A model generated the notes under the pieces. That model searched no databases, had not been told where the DNA came from, and was given only the letters and a program-made list of their open reading frames with translations. From the NCBI GenBank assembly GCA_040754075.1, contig JBFMDH010000003.1, positions 264,307 to 328,306 on the forward strand: a stretch of 64,000 bases of DNA, read 5' to 3'. This stretch comes from Acidobacteriota bacterium (GTDB lineage Bacteria; Acidobacteriota; Blastocatellia; UBA7656). The position numbers and the translations under genes are program-made. Shown piece after piece: positions 48,001 through 57,742 of this stretch (position 1 is the stretch's first letter; each line of letters opens with the position of its first letter).

Positions 48001-49083
48001 TTAAGCGGCGGCTTCTTCGGTTTGGGCTTTGAGTTTTTCGGCTTGAAAGTGCGCCACCAGGGCATCGATCAAATCGCCAATTGCGCCTTCCATAAACAAA
48101 TCCAACTGATGCACGGTGTAGCCGATGCGATGGTCTGAAACACGATTGTCTTTGAAATTATAGGTGCGAATTTTTTCCGAGCGGTCGCCGGAACCGACCA
48201 TCGACCGTCGTTCGCTGGCAATCGCTTCGTGCTGTTTCGCCTGTTCCATCTCAAGCAAGCGCGAACGCAGCACGCGCATCGCTTTTTCACGATTTTTGAT
48301 TTGCGATTTTTCGTCCTGCATCGAAACCACCGTGTTAGTCGGCAGATGGGTTAAACGCACCGCCGAATAAGTGGTATTCACCGACTGCCCGCCGGGACCC
48401 GACGAACAAAAGGTATCAATGCGCAAATCCTTAGGATCAATTTTAATATCAACCTCTTCGGCTTCCGGGAGTACCGCAACCGTAACGGCTGAGGTGTGAA
48501 TGCGCCCAGAGGCTTCGGTTTGCGGCACCCGCTGCACGCGATGGACGCCCGATTCGTGTTTGAGTTTCGAGAAAACCTTATCGCCTTCGATAAGGAGAAT
48601 CGCTTCTTTGTAACCGCCGATGCCAGATTCTGAAGCTTCGAGCAGTTGCACGCGCCAGTTCTGACGTTCGGCATAGCGCGTGTACATGCGGGCAATTTCT
48701 GCGGCAAACAGTGTCGCTTCGTCGCCGCCCGTGCCCGCGCGAATTTCCAAAATGACGTTCTTTTCATCGTTCGGGTCTTTGGGCAATAACAACACTTTGA
48801 GTTCGGCTTCAACCTGTGGTAACCGCGCTTCAAGTTCAGCGAGTTCAGCCTGCGCCAGTTCACGCATCTCTTCATCGGCTTCGAGTTCAACTAATTCTCT
48901 CGTATCGTTGATGCCTTTTTCGATAGCTTTGAACTCACGGAATTTGGCGACGATTTCTTCGAGGTCGCGGTGTTGTTTAGCAACTTTGGCGTACTTCGAC
49001 TGATCCGCCAATAATTCCGGGTCGCTCAGTTGCATGGTTAATTCTTCGTATTTGGTTTCAATAGCTGCAAGTTTGTCTAACAT
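48001..49083 (-). CDS. prfA: Peptide chain release factor 1
   Basis: RF1 terminates translation at UAA/UAG. The 360-aa length is normal. The catalytic loop is [12 protein letters not shown], flanked by the family blocks [20 protein letters not shown] and [20 protein letters not shown], with an N-terminal coiled coil and the C-terminal [20 protein letters not shown]. It lies in a DUF1385-prfA-prmC order on the minus strand, as in many bacteria, with its modifying enzyme directly downstream. Confidence 0.95.
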   Translation of the reverse strand: MLDKLAAIETKYEELTMQLSDPELLADQSKYAKVAKQHRDLEEIVAKFREFKAIEKGINDTRELVELEADEEMRELAQAELAELEARLPQVEAELKVLLLPKDPNDEKNVILEIRAGTGGDEATLFAAEIARMYTRYAERQNWRVQLLEASESGIGGYKEAILLIEGDKVFSKLKHESGVHRVQRVPQTEASGRIHTSAVTVAVLPEAEEVDIKIDPKDLRIDTFCSSGPGGQSVNTTYSAVRLTHLPTNTVVSMQDEKSQIKNREKAMRVLRSRLLEMEQAKQHEAIASERRSMVGSGDRSEKIRTYNFKDNRVSDHRIGYTVHQLDLFMEGAIGDLIDALVAHFQAEKLKAQTEEAAA

Positions 49084-49089
49084 AAATCC

Positions 49090-49163
49090 TCAGTCGTCAG
49101 AAGCCGGTAGTCGGTAGTCGGTTTGATTATCCTCCGACTACTGACTACCGGCTTCTGACTACC
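49090..49163. repeat. Palindromic short-word repeat between prfA and the DUF1385 gene
   Basis: CAGAAGCCGGTAGTCGGTAG is mirrored by CTACTGACTACCGGCTTCTG. The arms of about 30 bases match at about nine positions in ten. The repeat words are GGTAGTC and GACTACC. Confidence 0.75.
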
Positions 49164-50225
49164 TCAAATAGTAGGTTCCAGTTTCAATGCCTCTTTGAGC
49201 GAATAAATTGCAACTTCGAGTTGTTTATCATCGGGTTCTTTGGTCGTAATGTTTTGCAACCAGATGCCCGGTCGGGTGATGACCGAAAAGAACCATTGCA
49301 TTTTGCTCTTTGCCGAAGCGCGAATGATTTCGTAAGAGATGCCTGCAATTACCGGCATCAGGGCGATGCGCACGAGAAAGTTCAAAAACAATGAATCGAA
49401 TTTGACGACCGAAAAAGCGACGATGGAAACCATCATCACGACCATCAGAAAACTGGTGCCACAACGCGGATGTTGACGCGGTTGACGACGCGCATTGGCA
49501 ACCGTCAATTCTTCGCCCGATTCCCAGTTGAAAACCACTTTGTGTTCCGCGCCGTGATATTCAAAAACTCTACGAATATCGCGCAACAATGAGAAACTGG
49601 TAATCATAACCAGAAAGAACGTCATGCGAATCAAGCCGTCAACCAGATTGAAAGCGACGGATGGGGTGACCGGATGCATCGCTGCGCGTATCCACGCCCA
49701 GGCATTGGCGTACCAGGCGCCGCTTTCTGATGCGGCGTTAATCGTGCCGCCGCCGAAATAAACGAACAGCGCGTTGGTCAGCAACAAAGGCAATACGATG
49801 AACAAGAAGATGTTGAAAATAATCGCAAAAATCATTGAACCAATGGCTGAACCCGTAGAGGTCTTTTTCACTTCTTTAACGGCTGTTGTCGTGGCGACAG
49901 CAATGCCGGTGGTTGATTGAATAGCCGGCGTTGCAAGAGTTGCCTCTTTGGCTTCGGTTTCGCCGCTGGCTTCGTGAAAGGCGATGTTGGCTGAATAATT
50001 CAAGGTCTTGATACCCAAAATCATGGATTGAATCAACACCGCTGCGCCGCGCAACACAGGAAGTTTCAATAGCGGATATTTATCTGAAAGCACCGGCAGG
50101 CGTTCGGCTTTTGAAACGATTTGTCCATCGGGACGACGCACGGCAACCGCATAGGCATGCGGCGCGCGCATCATGACGCCTTCAATAACCGCCTGACCGC
50201 CAACAATAATCTCTTCGTCTTTCAT
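49164..50225 (-). CDS. DUF1385-family membrane protein
   Basis: This protein of about 353 aa opens with [20 protein letters not shown], the hallmark of DUF1385, and shows four to five hydrophobic segments (for example [20 protein letters not shown] and [20 protein letters not shown]). It also carries the conserved [18 protein letters not shown]. The function is unknown; the gene often neighbours rpmE and prfA, as here. I start at ATG 50225, preceded by GGAGG; the frame reaches 50261. A Ala/Thr-rich loop at about 95-125 is atypical. Confidence 0.82.
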   Translation of the reverse strand: MKDEEIIVGGQAVIEGVMMRAPHAYAVAVRRPDGQIVSKAERLPVLSDKYPLLKLPVLRGAAVLIQSMILGIKTLNYSANIAFHEASGETEAKEATLATPAIQSTTGIAVATTTAVKEVKKTSTGSAIGSMIFAIIFNIFLFIVLPLLLTNALFVYFGGGTINAASESGAWYANAWAWIRAAMHPVTPSVAFNLVDGLIRMTFFLVMITSFSLLRDIRRVFEYHGAEHKVVFNWESGEELTVANARRQPRQHPRCGTSFLMVVMMVSIVAFSVVKFDSLFLNFLVRIALMPVIAGISYEIIRASAKSKMQWFFSVITRPGIWLQNITTKEPDDKQLEVAIYSLKEALKLEPTI

Positions 50226-50378
50226 AAAATAGGAACCTCCTTGCTGTAAAGTGTAACGCAATTGTCCAAAGGTGTGGACAAAAAAATATCGGTAGCCGCT
50301 AAATCACCGCCGATTATCAATACATGTATTGAAGGCTGACGACGAATTGCCGACTACCGATATTAAATTGTTAATTGG

Positions 50379-50594
50379 TTAAGCTTCGGCTTGTTGTTTA
50401 CGGCCGTACTTGCGGTTAAAACGTTCAACGCGACCTGCGGTGTCAACGAGTTTTTGCTTGCCGGTGAAGAACGGATGGCAATTGGAGCAAATTTCCAGAC
50501 GAATCTCAGGTTTGACTGAGCGCGTCTTCCAATTCGCGCCACACGCGCAATGCACGTCGCATTCGACATATTTCGGATGAATTTCTGGTTTCAT
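50379..50594 (-). CDS. rpmE: 50S ribosomal protein L31
   Basis: This 71-aa protein has the zinc-type L31 pattern: [20 protein letters not shown] and [32 protein letters not shown]. Zinc-binding cysteines are retained, so it is the C+ form. It is the first gene of the rpmE-DUF1385-prfA-prmC series on the minus strand. Confidence 0.95.
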   Translation of the reverse strand: MKPEIHPKYVECDVHCACGANWKTRSVKPEIRLEICSNCHPFFTGKQKLVDTAGRVERFNRKYGRKQQAEA

Positions 50595-50725
50595 TAGTTT
50601 TTATATGCTCCCGTTGTTAATTTAGCCTTATTATATAGTTCCTGTCAAAATTTGCCTTTTACAGAAAGAATTGATAATACGGATTAGAGAAGCTTCGTGT
50701 CAAGCTTTCGTTTTTGCGCCTAAAC

Positions 50726-50755
50726 TTGACACTCTTTTGCGCCGTGTGCTAGTTT
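50726..50755 (+). promoter_or_regulatory. Candidate promoter for the atp operon
   Basis: TTGACA (50726-50731), 18 bases, TAGTTT (50750-50755), about 50 bases before the first atp gene. GTGTCAAG and CTTGACAC just upstream form an inverted pair overlapping the -35, possibly an operator. Confidence 0.4.
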
Positions 50756-50805
50756 TCGGGGCTTGAACTGGCGGTCAAATCATTAGATTATAGGAGTTCA
50801 CGGAC

Positions 50806-51285
50806 TTGCTCGTTTTACCGGCGTTTGCTCTCTTAGAGGAAAACATCATACAACCCAACGGCACGCTTCTGATCGTGCTCGGACTCTTTATTATCTTTGC
50901 TTTCATCTTGAACCAGATTTTGTTCAAACCGATTGGCAAAGTTCTCGATGAGCGTGAATCCTTGACCGATGGTGCCGCAGCCGAAGCCCGCGCCGCTTCA
51001 CGTCAATATCAATCGCGTCTTGCCGGTTACGAAGACACCATCCGTCAGGCGCGAGCCGAAAACTACCGCAAAATTGAAGAGCAACGCAAAGCCGCGCTGG
51101 ATGAGCGCCAGCAATTGATTGATGCAGCAAGAGCGCAGGCTGAAGCGGAAATCGCCAAAGCCAAAGCACAAATCGCACAAGAAGCTACGGCGGCTCGCGT
51201 GCAACTTGAAAGCGAAGCCCGCCAGATTGCCGAGCAAATCTCGCGTACCGTTCTGGGTCGCGCTGTAGGAGGTGGCAACGCTTGA
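50806..51285 (+). CDS. atpF': F1Fo ATP synthase subunit b'
   Basis: This 159-aa protein has one N-terminal membrane helix (LLIVLGLFIIFAFILNQILF) followed by a long charged coiled coil rich in Ala, Glu, Arg and Gln, ending near RAVGGG. It is the first of two consecutive b-type stator genes, so it is named b'. It starts at TTG 50806 with AGGAG nine bases upstream. The second b gene overlaps its stop. Confidence 0.85.
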   Translation: MLVLPAFALLEENIIQPNGTLLIVLGLFIIFAFILNQILFKPIGKVLDERESLTDGAAAEARAASRQYQSRLAGYEDTIRQARAENYRKIEEQRKAALDERQQLIDAARAQAEAEIAKAKAQIAQEATAARVQLESEARQIAEQISRTVLGRAVGGGNA

Positions 51286-51815
51286 TTGCGCTAATGAATC
51301 TCGCCCTTTTCTCAGAAGGCGACAGTTTTCTCACTAATAAACCGCTCTGGCAAATCATTAATTTTATTGTTTTCGTTGCCATATTCATCTACCTGCTGCG
51401 CAATAAAATCGGCATCGGCAAAGTCTTCGATGACCGCGCCGCTTCCATCCGCAAAGAATTAGACAAAGCCAAAACCGAAAAAGCCGAAGCCGAGCGCAAG
51501 CTTGCCGAAGTCGAAGCGCGCCTCAGTCGCCTGGATGATGAAGTTGCACAGATGAAAGCCGAAGCCGAACGCGAAGCTGAACGCGAAGCGGCACGCATAC
51601 GCGAAGCCGCAGCCGTTGACGCAGAGAAAATCAAACTCACGGCAGCGCGGGAAATCGCAGGCGCGATGAAAGATGCGCGCGCCGAACTCAAAGCTTTCGT
51701 TGCCGAAAATTCGGTAGCGACCGCCGAAGCCATAATCAGAAAAGAATTGACCGCCGCAGACAACAGTAAAATGCTTAACCAATATATTCAGGAACTCGGC
51801 GAGGTGGCGAAATGA
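51282..51815 (+). CDS. atpF: F1Fo ATP synthase subunit b
   Basis: This 177-aa protein has a single N-terminal membrane helix (WQIINFIVFVAIFIYLLRNK) and a long Glu/Ala/Arg coiled coil forming the peripheral stalk. It overlaps the b' stop and the delta start, so the three are translated together. TTG 51282 or ATG 51294 may be used; the latter removes four residues. Confidence 0.9.
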   Translation: MIALMNLALFSEGDSFLTNKPLWQIINFIVFVAIFIYLLRNKIGIGKVFDDRAASIRKELDKAKTEKAEAERKLAEVEARLSRLDDEVAQMKAEAEREAEREAARIREAAAVDAEKIKLTAAREIAGAMKDARAELKAFVAENSVATAEAIIRKELTAADNSKMLNQYIQELGEVAK

Positions 51816-52360
51816 GCATAACCACAGTTGCCCGCAGATATGCCGAAGCAGTTGCCGATGTTGCCATTGAACGCAATCAGGTTGAACAGGTCGATGCGGA
51901 GTTGAACGCTTTCGCGCAGATGGTCAAATCAAGCAAAGAATTATTTGAAGTTTTCGCCAGCCCTGTGCTTTCAAACGACCAGAAAAGCAAAGTTTTAAAT
52001 GCCCTGGTTGAGCGCGCGAAACCAAGCGCCATAACCGCCAACCTGTTAAGCACAATGCTGAAAAACTATCGCTTACACTTTGTCGAAACGGTTTATGAGC
52101 AGTTCAAAAATGAAATCAACCAGCGTCGCGGTGTGGTTAAAGCCGAAGTCACCACGGCTGCGACTTTGAGCGCCGAGGATAAAAATTTACTCAGTCGCAA
52201 ATTACAGGAAGTCACCGGCAAAAAGGTTGAAGTCGAATTCAAAGTTGAACCGGAAATTATCGGCGGGGTGGTCACGCGCATCGGTTCCATCGCTTATGAC
52301 GGTTCGATTCGCACACAGCTTGATGCCGTGAAGCGAAAATTAAAATCGGGCGATAGATAG
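51812..52360 (+). CDS. atpH: F1Fo ATP synthase subunit delta
   Basis: This 182-aa protein has the delta/OSCP N-terminal helical bundle (TVARRYAEAVADVAIERNQV) and the C-terminal beta part (KKVEVEFKVEPEIIGGVVTR, then IGSIAYDGSIRTQLDAVKRK). It joins the stator stalk to the alpha3-beta3 head. It overlaps subunit b by four bases and precedes alpha by 80 bases. Confidence 0.92.
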   Translation: MSITTVARRYAEAVADVAIERNQVEQVDAELNAFAQMVKSSKELFEVFASPVLSNDQKSKVLNALVERAKPSAITANLLSTMLKNYRLHFVETVYEQFKNEINQRRGVVKAEVTTAATLSAEDKNLLSRKLQEVTGKKVEVEFKVEPEIIGGVVTRIGSIAYDGSIRTQLDAVKRKLKSGDR

Positions 52361-52441
52361 TTTTTAATATTCAGGGCGGTTTCTGATCGTCGAGATGAAA
52401 GAAATCATACGCGGTCTTAGATTAAAAACTCGGAGATATTT

Positions 52442-53977
<1,536 letters not shown>

Positions 53978-53981
53978 ACGG

Positions 53982-54058
53982 ATGTCGGTAGCCAGTAGCC
54001 GGTAGCCAGTGATTTATCTAGAAACCGGCTACCGGCTACCGATTACCGACGACTAACC
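53982..54058. repeat. Palindromic short-word repeat between atpA and atpG
   Basis: GTCGGTAGCCAGTAGCCGGTA is mirrored by ACCGGCTACCGGCTACCGAT. It forms a long hairpin in the middle of the atp operon and could make transcription of gamma lower than that of alpha or stabilise mRNA. It is related by word to the element at 49090. Confidence 0.75.
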
Positions 54059-54062
54059 TATT

Positions 54063-54947
54063 ATGCCAAGTCTTCAAGATATACGCCGACGCATCCGGTC
54101 GGTTAAGAACTTGCAAAAGATCACCAAGGCGATGAAGATGGTCGCCGCCGCCAAGTTGCGCCGCGCGCAAGACCGCGTCGTATCGGCGCGCCCCTATGCC
54201 AACACCATGATGCGCATGCTCGGACGATTGGCGACGCGCGCTGGTGATTACAAACATCCGCTTCTCGAAGTGCGCGAATCGGATAACCATTATGTGCTGG
54301 CGCTGGTGACTTCCGATAAAGGATTGTGCGGTTCATTCAACACCAATCTCAACAAAGCCGCGCAACAATTCATTCGCAACCATCCCGGAAAACAGATTGA
54401 TGTGATTGCCATTGGTCGCCGTGGACGCGATTTCTTTCGTCGTCGCGCCAATGTCGTCGGTGAATTCATCGAGGTTGAAAAACTTGCCGCCACTCATGCA
54501 GGCGCAACTCAAATTGCCCGGGAGTTGATGGAACGTTATACCGCTGAAGATTCAACCGTCGATAAAGTTTTCATTATTTATAACGAATTCAAATCGGTGC
54601 TCTCGCAACAGGTAGTCGTCAAGCAACTGTTGCCCATTGGCGCGGAAGCTTTCGCAGGTGAAGCCGACGCGAAAGAATCCGACACTCAGATAGATTACGT
54701 TTATGAACAACCGGCGGCGGATATTTTAGGGACGCTGTTGCCGCGTTATATTGAAACACAAATCTTCTATGCGATGCTCGAATCGATTGCCAGCAACCAC
54801 GCAGCCCAGATGACGGCAATGGATTCGGCAACTAAAAACGCCGGTGATGTGATTGACACCTTGACGCTCAACATGAACCGCGTGCGCCAGGCTTCAATTA
54901 CCCGCGAAATTATCGAAGTGGTTTCCGGCGCGCAGGCACTCGGATAA
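54063..54947 (+). CDS. atpG: F1Fo ATP synthase subunit gamma
   Basis: This 294-aa central rotor subunit has the N-terminal helix (PSLQDIRRRIRSVKNLQKIT), the conserved VTSDKGLCGSFNTNLNKAAQ and the C-terminal helix ending MNRVRQASITREIIEVVSGA. It is the last atp gene in this cluster; no beta or epsilon gene follows in the 9 kb downstream. A VanZ-like gene begins about 100 bases later. Confidence 0.95.
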   Translation: MPSLQDIRRRIRSVKNLQKITKAMKMVAAAKLRRAQDRVVSARPYANTMMRMLGRLATRAGDYKHPLLEVRESDNHYVLALVTSDKGLCGSFNTNLNKAAQQFIRNHPGKQIDVIAIGRRGRDFFRRRANVVGEFIEVEKLAATHAGATQIARELMERYTAEDSTVDKVFIIYNEFKSVLSQQVVVKQLLPIGAEAFAGEADAKESDTQIDYVYEQPAADILGTLLPRYIETQIFYAMLESIASNHAAQMTAMDSATKNAGDVIDTLTLNMNRVRQASITREIIEVVSGAQALG

Positions 54948-55055
54948 CCCGCCAAGCCGTTTAAGTTTTCAAAAGGCAGAATCGGTTCAATGAAATCGGT
55001 TTTGCCTTTTTTAATTTGCATTCAAAGCCGGAAACTTTCTTGTTATGATGAGCAA

Positions 55056-55544
55056 ATGTCAGAGCATCTCATCACCCCACAACTGACAACCGCTGAACGC
55101 CTCATTCGGTATTGGATTCCCGTAGGGCTAATGCTTTGTTTGATGTATTTGTTTTCGACAGACATTTTTTCCGGGGAAAACACCCAACGCATCATTGACT
55201 GGATTTTGGAGCTTTTAGGTAAGAATGAACAGGGACCGGAAACCGGGACTAATTTTCTGGTTCGCAAATTCGCGCATTTTTTCGAGTATGCAGTGTTAGC
55301 GATTTTATTGTTTCGCGCCTTTCGCGCCGACAGTCGCGCGCGTTGGCGCTGGGCATGGTGTGTGTATGCCTTTTCGGTTGTGGTGGTCTGGGCATTGATT
55401 GATGAACTGCATCAATCGTTCACCCGAACTCGTGGGAGTTCCATCTATGATTCGTTGCTCGATTCCGCAGGCGGTCTTTTCGCACTCGCGATGATTACGA
55501 TTTATCACTTTTTCAAACGACGAAAAACTCAGACGAATGTTTGA
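55056..55544 (+). CDS. VanZ-like membrane protein
   Basis: This protein of about 162 aa has four hydrophobic segments and the VanZ-family core: FLVRKFAHFFEYAVLAILLF, then VVVVWALIDELHQSFTRTRG and SIYDSLLDSAGGLFALAMIT. VanZ-type proteins affect envelope glycopeptides, but most are unassigned. ATG 55056 (MSEHLITPQ) is favoured; the frame also opens at 54990 with 22 residues that include a Cys-rich non-membrane stretch. Confidence 0.78.
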   Translation: MSEHLITPQLTTAERLIRYWIPVGLMLCLMYLFSTDIFSGENTQRIIDWILELLGKNEQGPETGTNFLVRKFAHFFEYAVLAILLFRAFRADSRARWRWAWCVYAFSVVVVWALIDELHQSFTRTRGSSIYDSLLDSAGGLFALAMITIYHFFKRRKTQTNV

Positions 55545-55638
55545 CAACTGGCGTTTAGCATTAGCTGAATGGCATCAGTAAAATCAAAATATTTTTTCCT
55601 GCAAAAAAATCTGCAATAAAAATTTTTTCGCTCATTCA

Positions 55639-55659
55639 AAAAACTTGAAACAAGTTTTT
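55639..55659. terminator. A/T-rich hairpin after the VanZ-like gene
   Basis: AAAAACTTG, AAA loop, CAAGTTTTT, about 95 bases past the stop. Stem is weak in GC but ends in a T run on either strand. The surrounding 55545-55740 is AT-rich with one more small hairpin (CCCTC...GAGGG) and no ORF. Confidence 0.5.
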
Positions 55660-55742
55660 CCGCCCTCGCGTAAGTGAGGGTTGAAAATAGCCCGAATTTA
55701 CAGGCTTTTTTGAAGATTTTTTAATTTAATCAAAAAAAGTTG

Positions 55743-55771
55743 TTGACATTGAAAAGCAAAAGGTTGATACT
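55743..55771 (+). promoter_or_regulatory. Strong sigma70-type promoter at the head of the RNA island
   Basis: TTGACA (55743-55748), 17 bases, GATACT (55766-55771), within AT-rich DNA, about 40 bases ahead of the leader ORF at 55812. It is the best-matched promoter in the window. Confidence 0.65.
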
Positions 55772-55811
55772 GTCGCTTCTTTTTTAACTTTCTTTGGAGA
55801 ATTAAACGCAA

Positions 55812-56021
55812 ATGTTGCTCAATGGACAAAGACAATTAGGCGAAGGTCGCGTGACCCGGATGTGGCGCGGACGGCAACTGGTTGTCGGTACATCCGTCGG
55901 GCTGAACCTCCACACGTGTTCACAACCCACGCCATCGAATATTTTATTCGTCAATTTTAATCGCATAACTAATCAGGAAACCGCGAAACCGAGTTTCACT
56001 GATTATAGCCAGATGAATTGA
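55812..56021 (+). CDS. 69-aa leader ORF upstream of the tRNA array
   Basis: This small frame follows the strong promoter and a TTTGGAGA ribosome-binding site. The product (starting MLLNGQRQLGEGRVTRMWRG) has no recognised domain. A GC hairpin (56028-56048; GGGAGCGG, CTCTC, CCGCTCCC) lies seven bases after its stop and a terminator-like hairpin at 56086. It may be a leader peptide, a small effector or simply the first gene of the island. Coding status rests on promoter and start context only. Confidence 0.4.
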   Translation: MLLNGQRQLGEGRVTRMWRGRQLVVGTSVGLNLHTCSQPTPSNILFVNFNRITNQETAKPSFTDYSQMN

Positions 56022-56085
56022 TTCAGCGGGAGCGGCTCTCCCGCTCCCAAAATCTCGCAAAACCAGTAAGCAAACAGCGACTTTT

Positions 56086-56136
56086 AGGAGCGGGCAGCTT
56101 CCGAAATCTGATTCGGTAAGTTGTTTCGCTCCTTTT
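56086..56136 (+). terminator. Terminator-like hairpin before the tRNA array
   Basis: AGGAGCG and CGCTCCT arms enclose an inner stem (CTTCCGAA/TTCGGTAAG) and are followed by TTTT. It separates the leader ORF from the array. Confidence 0.55.
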
Positions 56137-56142
56137 CGTTGT

Positions 56143-56170
56143 TTGACAATTTGATTCGCCTTTTTAATTC
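56143..56170 (+). promoter_or_regulatory. Candidate promoter of the tRNA array
   Basis: TTGACA (56143-56148) followed after 16 bases by TAATTC (56165-56170), just ahead of the tRNA-Tyr gene. The -35 is perfect, the -10 weak. Confidence 0.4.
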
Positions 56171-56184
56171 GTAAACTCGAAAGC

Positions 56185-56269
56185 GCCGGGTTGGCAGAAT
56201 GGAATTGCGCTGGTCTGTAAAACCATTGGTCAAACGCGACCACAGAGGTTCGATTCCTCTACCCGGCAT
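56185..56269 (+). tRNA. tRNA-Tyr(GTA)
   Basis: Class II cloverleaf with acceptor GCCGGGT/ACCCGGC, anticodon loop CTGTAAA on a TGGT/ACCA stem, long variable arm (TTGGTC...GACCAC) and T loop TTCGATT. CCA is not encoded. First gene of the array. Confidence 0.93.
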
Positions 56270-56274
56270 CGTTA

Positions 56275-56346
56275 GGAGCGTGAGGTAACTGGCAACCTGA
56301 AGGTCTCCAAAACCTTTCATCCGAGTTCAACTCTCGGCGCTCCTGT
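56275..56346 (+). tRNA. tRNA-Trp(CCA)
   Basis: Acceptor AGGAGCG/CGCTCCT, anticodon loop CTCCAAA on AAGGT/ACCTT, T arm CCGAG-TTCAACT-CTCGG. It begins five bases after tRNA-Tyr. Confidence 0.93.
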
Positions 56347-56350
56347 ATTG

Positions 56351-56434
56351 GGGGGTTCGCATAATTGGTAGTGCAGCGGTCTTGAAAACCGCCGGGTCTT
56401 TAAGCCTGTAAGAGTTCGAGTCTCTTACCCTCCG
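56351..56434 (+). tRNA. tRNA-Ser(TGA)
   Basis: Class II. Acceptor GGGGGGT/ACCCTCC with one G-T pair, anticodon loop CTTGAAA on GCGGT/ACCGC, long variable arm, T loop TTCGAGT. Confidence 0.92.
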
Positions 56435-56436
56435 TT

Positions 56437-56521
56437 GGAGGCGTGGGTGAATGGTAAAACCACCGGTTTGCTAAACCGGCGTCTTTGCAAGGATGTACAG
56501 GTTCGAGTCCTGTCGCCTCCG
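56437..56521 (+). tRNA. tRNA-Ser(GCT)
   Basis: Class II. Acceptor GGAGGCG/CGCCTCC, anticodon loop TTGCTAA on CCGGT/ACCGG, long variable arm, T arm ACAGG-TTCGAGT-CCTGT. Two bases after the previous gene. Confidence 0.93.
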
Positions 56522-56526
56522 TTTCG

Positions 56527-56603
56527 GGACCCGTAGCTCAGTTGGATTGAAGAGCAGCTGAATACGAATCAGCAGGTCGTGGGTTCAAGTCCTACCGGGT
56601 TCA
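56527..56603 (+). tRNA. tRNA-Arg(ACG)
   Basis: Acceptor GGACCCG/CGGGTTC with one wobble, anticodon loop ATACGAA on GCTGA/TCAGC, T loop TTCAAGT. Confidence 0.92.
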
Positions 56604-56712
56604 TCAGTTTAAATGAAGTAGTTTCATTTCGATTTGCGGAAGATTTATTTTCAACTAAATGCCTATACCGGTATTTAGGAAATTAACGATATAGGCAACG
56701 ATGGAGATTCAT

Positions 56713-56954
56713 ATGTACAAGAAAAGCAAATTTGAAGACGGCTTTTTATTTCGAGCGAAGCAGTAAGAGGCGCAAGGGCTTTAATTCGGAGACTCAAGTC
56801 AAACGTGGCATGCAATTCGTTCATAGCGAAAAAGAATTAGTTGAAAAGCTTGGTCGTAACGACCTTTGTCCTTGTGGTTCAAAACGCCGGTTTCAAGAAA
56901 TGCTGTATGAAATCGGGCAGCTATGATGGTTCGCTTCGCAATTATTACTTTTAG
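56713..56954 (+). pseudogene. Frameshifted SEC-C motif protein
   Basis: An ATG at 56713 after a GGAG site begins [11 protein letters not shown], but the frame stops after 17 codons. Shifting one base at a run of five T continues with [20 protein letters not shown] and [14 protein letters not shown] second shift at a run of four A restores [13 protein letters not shown] and the stop TAG at 56954. The corrected product of about 79 aa would be a small protein ending in a SEC-C zinc motif, like the SecA tail. Both breaks are at homopolymers, so sequencing error is as likely as decay. It lies between two tRNA genes. Confidence 0.6.
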
Positions 56955-56972
56955 AGAGTGACTTTAAGGGCT

Positions 56973-57046
56973 GCGGGTGTGGCGGAACTGGCATACGCGC
57001 AACGTTGAGAGCGTTGTTTTTGGAGGTTCAAATCCTCTCATCCGCA
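56973..57046 (+). tRNA. tRNA-Leu(GAG), short variable region
   Basis: Acceptor GCGGGTG/CATCCGC, Leu-type D arm (TGGCGGAACTGGCATACGC), anticodon loop TTGAGAG on CAACG/CGTTG, T arm GGAGG-TTCAAAT-CCTCT. The variable region is only about 4-5 bases (TTTTT), whereas Leu tRNAs normally have a long variable arm, so it may be defective or specialised. Confidence 0.8.
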
Positions 57047-57062
57047 CTGCGAGTTTATCAAT

Positions 57063-57145
57063 GCGGAAGTGGCGAAACCGGCAAACGCAGCAGCCTTAAA
57101 AGCTGTCGCCTTCCAGGTCTGTGAGTTCGACTCTCACCTTCCGCA
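57063..57145 (+). tRNA. tRNA-Leu(TAA)
   Basis: Class II. Acceptor GCGGAAG/CTTCCGC, anticodon loop CTTAAAA on GCAGC/GCTGT, variable arm CGCCTTCCAGGTCT, T arm GTGAG-TTCGACT-CTCAC. Confidence 0.9.
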
Positions 57146-57162
57146 TTCAACGAATGTTTCGT

Positions 57163-57204
57163 TTAACACGGTTTTTAGACAGGGCGAGAACTCGACCGTG
57201 TTAA
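57163..57204. repeat. Spacer hairpin in the tRNA array
   Basis: TTAACACGGT (57163-57172) and ACCGTGTTAA (57195-57204), perfect 10-base arms, between tRNA-Leu(TAA) and tRNA-Leu(CAA). Confidence 0.75.
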
Positions 57205-57215
57205 GCGGAACGGTT

Positions 57216-57291
57216 GCGGGAGTGGCGGAAGCAGGCATACGCGACAGACTCAAAACCTGTTCTTTTGTGGGTTCAACTCCCACCTCCCGCA
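57216..57291 (+). tRNA. tRNA-Leu(CAA)
   Basis: Acceptor GCGGGAG/CTCCCGC, anticodon loop CTCAAAA on ACAGA/CCTGT with a closing mismatch, short variable region (TCTT), T arm GTGGG-TTCAACT-CCCAC. CCA follows the discriminator A in the genomic sequence. Confidence 0.85.
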
Positions 57292-57304
57292 CCAACCGAA
57301 TGAC

Positions 57305-57391
57305 GCGGAAGTGGCGAAACCCGGTAAACGCACCGGTCTTAGAAACCGGCGTCCGCCTGTGACATTGCGGGTTCGACTCCCGCCTTCCGCA
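57305..57391 (+). tRNA. tRNA-Leu(TAG)
   Basis: Class II. Acceptor GCGGAAG/CTTCCGC, anticodon loop CTTAGAA on CCGGT/ACCGG, variable arm CGTCCGCCTGTGACAT, T arm GCGGG-TTCGACT-CCCGC. Confidence 0.92.
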
Positions 57392-57446
57392 TTCGTAAGT
57401 GGCACGAAACCGGCTTCCACAGCCGCTTTCAAGGCAAAGGCATTGA

Positions 57447-57521
57447 GTGGATGTAGCTCAGACAGGCAAGAGCACAGGTATGCCACACCTGAGGTCGCGA
57501 GTTCAAATCTCGTCATCCACT
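57447..57521 (+). tRNA. tRNA-Gly(GCC)
   Basis: Acceptor GTGGATG/CATCCAC, anticodon loop ATGCCAC on CAGGT/ACCTG, T arm GCGAG-TTCAAAT-CTCGT. Acceptor starts with G1-C72 but the G-rich acceptor typical of Gly is relaxed. Confidence 0.9.
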
Positions 57522-57536
57522 CCACAACAAATTCAC

Positions 57537-57611
57537 GCGCGTGTAGCCAAGATGGTTTAAGGCGTGGCTCTGCAAAAGCCATCATCGTGAGTTCAACTCT
57601 CACCACGCGCT
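57537..57611 (+). tRNA. tRNA-Cys(GCA)
   Basis: Acceptor GCGCGTG/CACGCGC, anticodon loop CTGCAAA on TGGCT/AGCCA, T arm GTGAG-TTCAACT-CTCAC, discriminator T as expected for Cys. Confidence 0.92.
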
Positions 57612-57742
57612 CTGAAATTCAGGAAAGGAATAAAAGCCCATGGCAGTTTTGCAAATTGTAATTTCCACGTTCGCTGAAGTCCTTCGTGTTCGCGCACTGT
57701 CATTTGCTTTTACCCGGATTCCGGAAAGGAGGAATAAACAGC

